From CAYZXU01 sp964482535 (GTDB lineage: Bacteria > Desulfobacterota > Desulfobacteria > Desulfobacterales > BuS5): a stretch of DNA of 17,649 bases. The position numbers and the translations under genes were made by a program. Below are positions 15,945 to 17,649 of the stretch, in pieces (within the stretch, counting starts at the first letter, position 1; each line of letters opens with the position of its first letter). The notes under the pieces are model-generated. The model was not told where the DNA came from, made no database searches, and saw nothing but the letters and a program-made list of their open reading frames with translations. The DNA is taken from assembly GCA_964482535.1 (NCBI GenBank), contig CAYZXU010000049.1, positions 1-17,649 of the forward strand, given 5' to 3'.

Positions 15945-16169
15945 GTTTTAAATAAAACAATTTTTTATAGAAAAAACACAGTGTTATAAGAATATTCCCA
16001 TGCTTTATATATTCTTTTTTACTTTAATGTTGTGTATTTTATTTCATATTAGGTAACAGATTACATAATGAGACCTGTCAGCTTTTTATGTGAAATATAA
16101 ACCAGTAAATTTAATATTATTGGGTTTGATGCTTTAAATTGTGGGAATCATCAGGTTTTCAGGCAGGTA

Positions 16170-16400
16170 CTAACTAATCTGTTTTCTTTTAATAGCATCC
16201 AATTGGCAGGTCTCAATACAGTCCCAACACCCCATGCACATATCTTGAAATATAATGGGCGGTTCAAAAACTCCGTCTATCTGTTTGATAACTTTATGTG
16301 AGCACGCCAATACTGCTGCGCAAACACCCTTATCAGGATTGCATTTTTTTGGATTGCATATTTCATAATTCACTAAAGCAAATGTTTTTTTTTGTGCCAT
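16170..16400 (-). CDS. Ferredoxin-like 4Fe-4S protein
   Basis: A 76-residue cytosolic iron-sulfur protein. The C-terminal half has a canonical C-x2-C-x2-C-x3-C motif: Cys55, 58, 61 and 65 in CMGCWDCIETC. The N-terminal half has four more cysteines with unusual spacing, Cys15, 20, 27 and 33 (C-x4-C-x6-C-x5-C, in CNPKKC and GVCAAVLAC). One canonical cluster is secure, and a second is likely. The fourth Cys of the C-terminal motif is followed by Gln rather than the usual Pro. It should carry electrons at low potential; its partner is unknown. The start is the ATG at 16398-16400, with only a weak GGA upstream. It follows the DVU0772-family gene in the same direction, separated by a 233-base structured segment, so whether it has its own promoter is unclear. 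Confidence 0.82.
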   Translation of the reverse strand: MAQKKTFALVNYEICNPKKCNPDKGVCAAVLACSHKVIKQIDGVFEPPIIFQDMCMGCWDCIETCQLDAIKRKQIS

Positions 16401-16403
16401 AGT

Positions 16404-16620
16404 ATTTTATTTTCCAACAAAAGGTCTATTTTGCGACCATTCAGTTTACCTTTGAGGTATTTAGGGAAATCAGTATGGTAGAGCAAACAGAAATCAGGCG
16501 AGAGAGGCTTGGTCGCTTGTCCTACACCATAACATAAATTATTAGCCGAAGGCAAGGACGTTACCGGAGAGGCGCGAAAGCTCAGGCATATCAAGCAATA
16601 TTCCTGAGCTTTCTTAAACG
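16404..16620. other. Unexplained, relatively GC-rich structured segment
   Basis: This stretch between the ferredoxin-like gene and the DVU0772-family gene is visibly richer in G and C than the very AT-rich flanks. It contains several complementary pairs: GGTC/GACC (16427-16440), GCGACCA near 16436-16442 with TGGTCGC near 16512, and a long hairpin at 16576-16613. A minus frame is open at 16373-16594 but has no start signal and unconvincing composition, so I do not call it a gene. It may be a decayed mobile-element end, a dispersed repeat or a structured RNA. Confidence 0.4.
16576..16613. repeat. Long perfect hairpin
   Basis: GAAAGCTCAGG (16576-16586) and CCTGAGCTTTC (16603-16613) are perfect reverse complements, 11 pairs. 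ATAT/ATAT inside extends the stem after one mismatch. It lies 20 bases after the stop of the minus-strand DVU0772-family gene. No run of T follows on either strand, so it is either an atypical terminator, an RNA-stabilising hairpin, or part of the surrounding element. Confidence 0.6.
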
Positions 16621-16633
16621 CAATTAGACGGGA

Positions 16634-16996
16634 CTATATATAGTCAAGTTCTTCCTGGAGCCATTGTTTCACATCTCCTTCAATAGAATAAACACCTTTA
16701 AAGTTTCCAGTATGATCCAGAAACTTTTTCTTTACATATTCCGGCATTTCAAATTCGGCAAGCTCCTGGGCATGGTCTGAATTTCTTTTTATCAGAAAAA
16801 TTTTCGGGGTTTTCCCCCATGTGTTTACTACAAAATAATGTGAAACATCATTTTTTGAACGGATAGCGAATCTGCCGCCTGTACAGTTGTTATTGCCCCA
16901 TTCAAGATAGAGTATTACAGCATCTTCGTGAGTCATTTCCCAGTCTATTTTATTAATAAGATCCATATTTTTTTTAAGTTCTTTAAGTTTTAACAT
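16634..16996 (-). CDS. DVU0772-family conserved protein
   Basis: A 120-residue soluble protein that I recognise as the DVU0772 family, a conserved hypothetical protein of sulfate-reducing deltaproteobacteria with no established function. The core features are DLINKIDWEMTHEDAVILYLEWGNN near the N-terminus (residues about 12-36), RFAIRSKND, YFVVNTWG and a C-terminal GVYSIEGDVKQWLQEEL. There is one Cys and no metal-binding or membrane motif. The start is ATG 16994-16996, with a strong AAGGAG site seven bases upstream. The frame extends to a TTG at 17068, but that lies inside a perfect sigma-54 promoter and so cannot be the start of that transcript. Family membership is from memory of the pattern, not a search. 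Confidence 0.78.
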   Translation of the reverse strand: MLKLKELKKNMDLINKIDWEMTHEDAVILYLEWGNNNCTGGRFAIRSKNDVSHYFVVNTWGKTPKIFLIKRNSDHAQELAEFEMPEYVKKKFLDHTGNFKGVYSIEGDVKQWLQEELDYI

Positions 16997-17051
16997 ATGT
17001 CTCTCCTTATTTATTATTTTGTTGAAACAAACTGTTATATTACAAATACAC

Positions 17052-17067
17052 AGCAAAGTTTGTGCCA
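17052..17067 (-). promoter_or_regulatory. Perfect sigma-54 promoter of the DVU0772-family gene
   Basis: On the minus strand TGGCAC (17067-17062), five bases, then TTGCT (17056-17052): an exact match to the -24/-12 consensus with GG and GC ten bases apart. Predicted start of transcription is near 17041, giving a leader of about 45 bases before the ATG at 16996. Such promoters need a bacterial enhancer-binding protein. Confidence 0.8.
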
Positions 17068-17233
17068 CATGTTGTATCCAATGCTGCTTAATGAGTCCGA
17101 AGTGCTATGATATTATGGCATTATAGCTGATATTTAGTAAATTTTAATGGGCATGTTATTGTGATTTATAGTTGATTCAGGCTTTTTAAATTTTATTTTG
17201 AGACATAACTGTATCACATGGCAGCGATGATAC

Positions 17234-17279
17234 ATGTAACTTTTCAAATTACATCCTGGGTTTTATTAAATTATGTAAT
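17234..17279. promoter_or_regulatory. Candidate activator sites between the DVU0772-family gene and rubredoxin
   Basis: The 380-base divergent gap (16997-17376) has no gene. Besides the two promoters it contains ATGTAA (17234-17239) and TTACAT (17249-17254), a six-base inverted repeat with a nine-base spacer, and ATTATGTAAT (17270-17279). Reverse-complemented, the latter equals the ATTACATAAT upstream of the 15929-15944 promoter. The distance, 34 to 80 bases upstream of the rubredoxin -24 box, suits an enhancer-binding protein. This is inference from pattern only. Confidence 0.35.
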
Positions 17280-17312
17280 GCCTAAAGCAAGTTAACCAGA
17301 AATTTAAAACTC

Positions 17313-17328
17313 TGGCACAATTTTTGGA
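17313..17328 (+). promoter_or_regulatory. Near-consensus sigma-54 promoter of rubredoxin
   Basis: TGGCAC (17313-17318), five bases, then TTGGA (17324-17328). The -24 box is perfect and the spacing is exact, but the -12 GC is GG. Transcription would start near 17339, about 38 bases before the ATG. A sigma-70 reading (CTGGCA, 16 bases, TATAGG) is weaker. Confidence 0.4.
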
Positions 17329-17376
17329 TATTGTATAGGAGTATAAACAATAATCTTTTTTAAAAAGGAGGATGAA

Positions 17377-17559
17377 ATGGCAAAACCGGAAGAAATGTAT
17401 CAGTGTCAGACAACAAATTGCGGCTATATTTATAACCCTGACAAGGGAGACAGGAAGGGTAAAATAGTAAAAGGAACTAAATTCGAAGACCTGCCCGAAG
17501 ACTGGAAGTGCCCTATATGCGGTGCCAGTAAAAAAGCATTTAAGTCCTTTGGACGGTAA
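17377..17559 (+). CDS. Rubredoxin with a CX4C first iron-binding motif
   Basis: A 60-residue small iron protein carrying one Fe(Cys)4 centre, a one-electron carrier of the cytosol, often serving oxygen or peroxide reduction in anaerobes. The second knuckle is standard: Cys45 and Cys48 in WKCPICGAS, preceded by FEDLPEDW. The first is CQTTNCGYIYNP, with Cys10 and Cys15 separated by four residues instead of the usual two. This matches the rarer type described as rubredoxin-2 of Desulfovibrio desulfuricans. Length and the conserved aromatic residues (Tyr18, Tyr20, Trp43, Phe36) are normal. The ATG has a strong AAAAGGAGG site. It is a single gene with a sigma-54-like promoter, divergent from the DVU0772-family gene. 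Confidence 0.95.
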   Translation: MAKPEEMYQCQTTNCGYIYNPDKGDRKGKIVKGTKFEDLPEDWKCPICGASKKAFKSFGR

Positions 17560-17649
17560 TTAAAAAAGATATACTGTTTTTAATAAAAAGCTTGCACTTC
17601 CCCCCCCCCCACATTTATGATATAAAAAATGAATGATATTTTCTTATTT
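17560..17649. other. AT-rich tail with an 11-base C run
   Basis: No gene or clear terminator is visible after rubredoxin. The only notable item is a homopolymer of eleven C at 17600-17610 in an otherwise AT-rich sequence. Confidence 0.6.

Noticed and set aside
16373..16594. Minus-strand 73-codon open frame between the ferredoxin-like and DVU0772-family genes
   Set aside because: It overlaps the ferredoxin start in another frame, has no ribosome binding site, and its low-complexity residue pattern over a hairpin-rich segment does not look like a protein.
16997..17068. Longer start (TTG 17068) for the DVU0772-family protein
   Set aside because: It falls within the perfect sigma-54 promoter, and ATG 16996 has a strong AAGGAG.

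Overview
The window looks like chromosome from an anaerobic, AT-rich deltaproteobacterium, most likely a sulfate reducer of the Desulfobacterales. This is inferred from gene content, not from any marker phylogeny: an oxygen-sensitive indolepyruvate:ferredoxin oxidoreductase, a DVU0772-family protein (known from sulfate reducers), a CX4C rubredoxin, a ferredoxin-like protein, iron-sulfur class I fumarases and a DUF2065 protein. I see no tRNA, rRNA, CRISPR array or intact insertion sequence.

Bases 1-5014 (minus strand) hold one tight operon, iorA-iorB-paaK-ACT-livK, with gaps of 3, 26, 11 and 40 bases and a sigma-70-like promoter at 4985-5014. IorAB oxidatively decarboxylates aryl-pyruvates to aryl-acetyl-CoA. 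PaaK interconverts aryl-acetates and their CoA thioesters. The ACT protein is a likely amino-acid sensor. The livK-type binding protein, cut by the window edge, suggests uptake of an amino acid or aromatic acid.

Bases 5108-7459 (plus) hold an outer-membrane porin with a good terminator, an unrecognised 145-residue protein, and a small PilZ (c-di-GMP receptor) protein with its own promoter. A 149-base imperfect palindrome (7463-7611), possibly a MITE, lies between the PilZ gene and the next operon.

Bases 7634-10843 (plus) hold a crotonase whose active site resembles PaaG-type isomerases rather than a hydratase, a DUF2065 membrane protein, then queA and tgt, two steps of queuosine tRNA modification. 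Bases 10938-14246 hold two tandem class I fumarase paralogues. The first keeps every expected residue. The second has lost one of the three cluster-ligating cysteines and has a rewritten substrate loop, the most striking biochemical oddity here.

Bases 14264-17559 hold, on the minus strand, a GT4-like glycosyltransferase behind a 67-residue protein, a ferredoxin-like protein, an unexplained structured segment (16404-16620) and the DVU0772-family gene; rubredoxin follows on the plus strand. Three of the transcription units here have sigma-54-type -24/-12 promoters (one perfect, two near matches), and a 10-base motif recurs upstream of two of them. A sigma-54 regulon is therefore a reasonable hypothesis for this end of the window.
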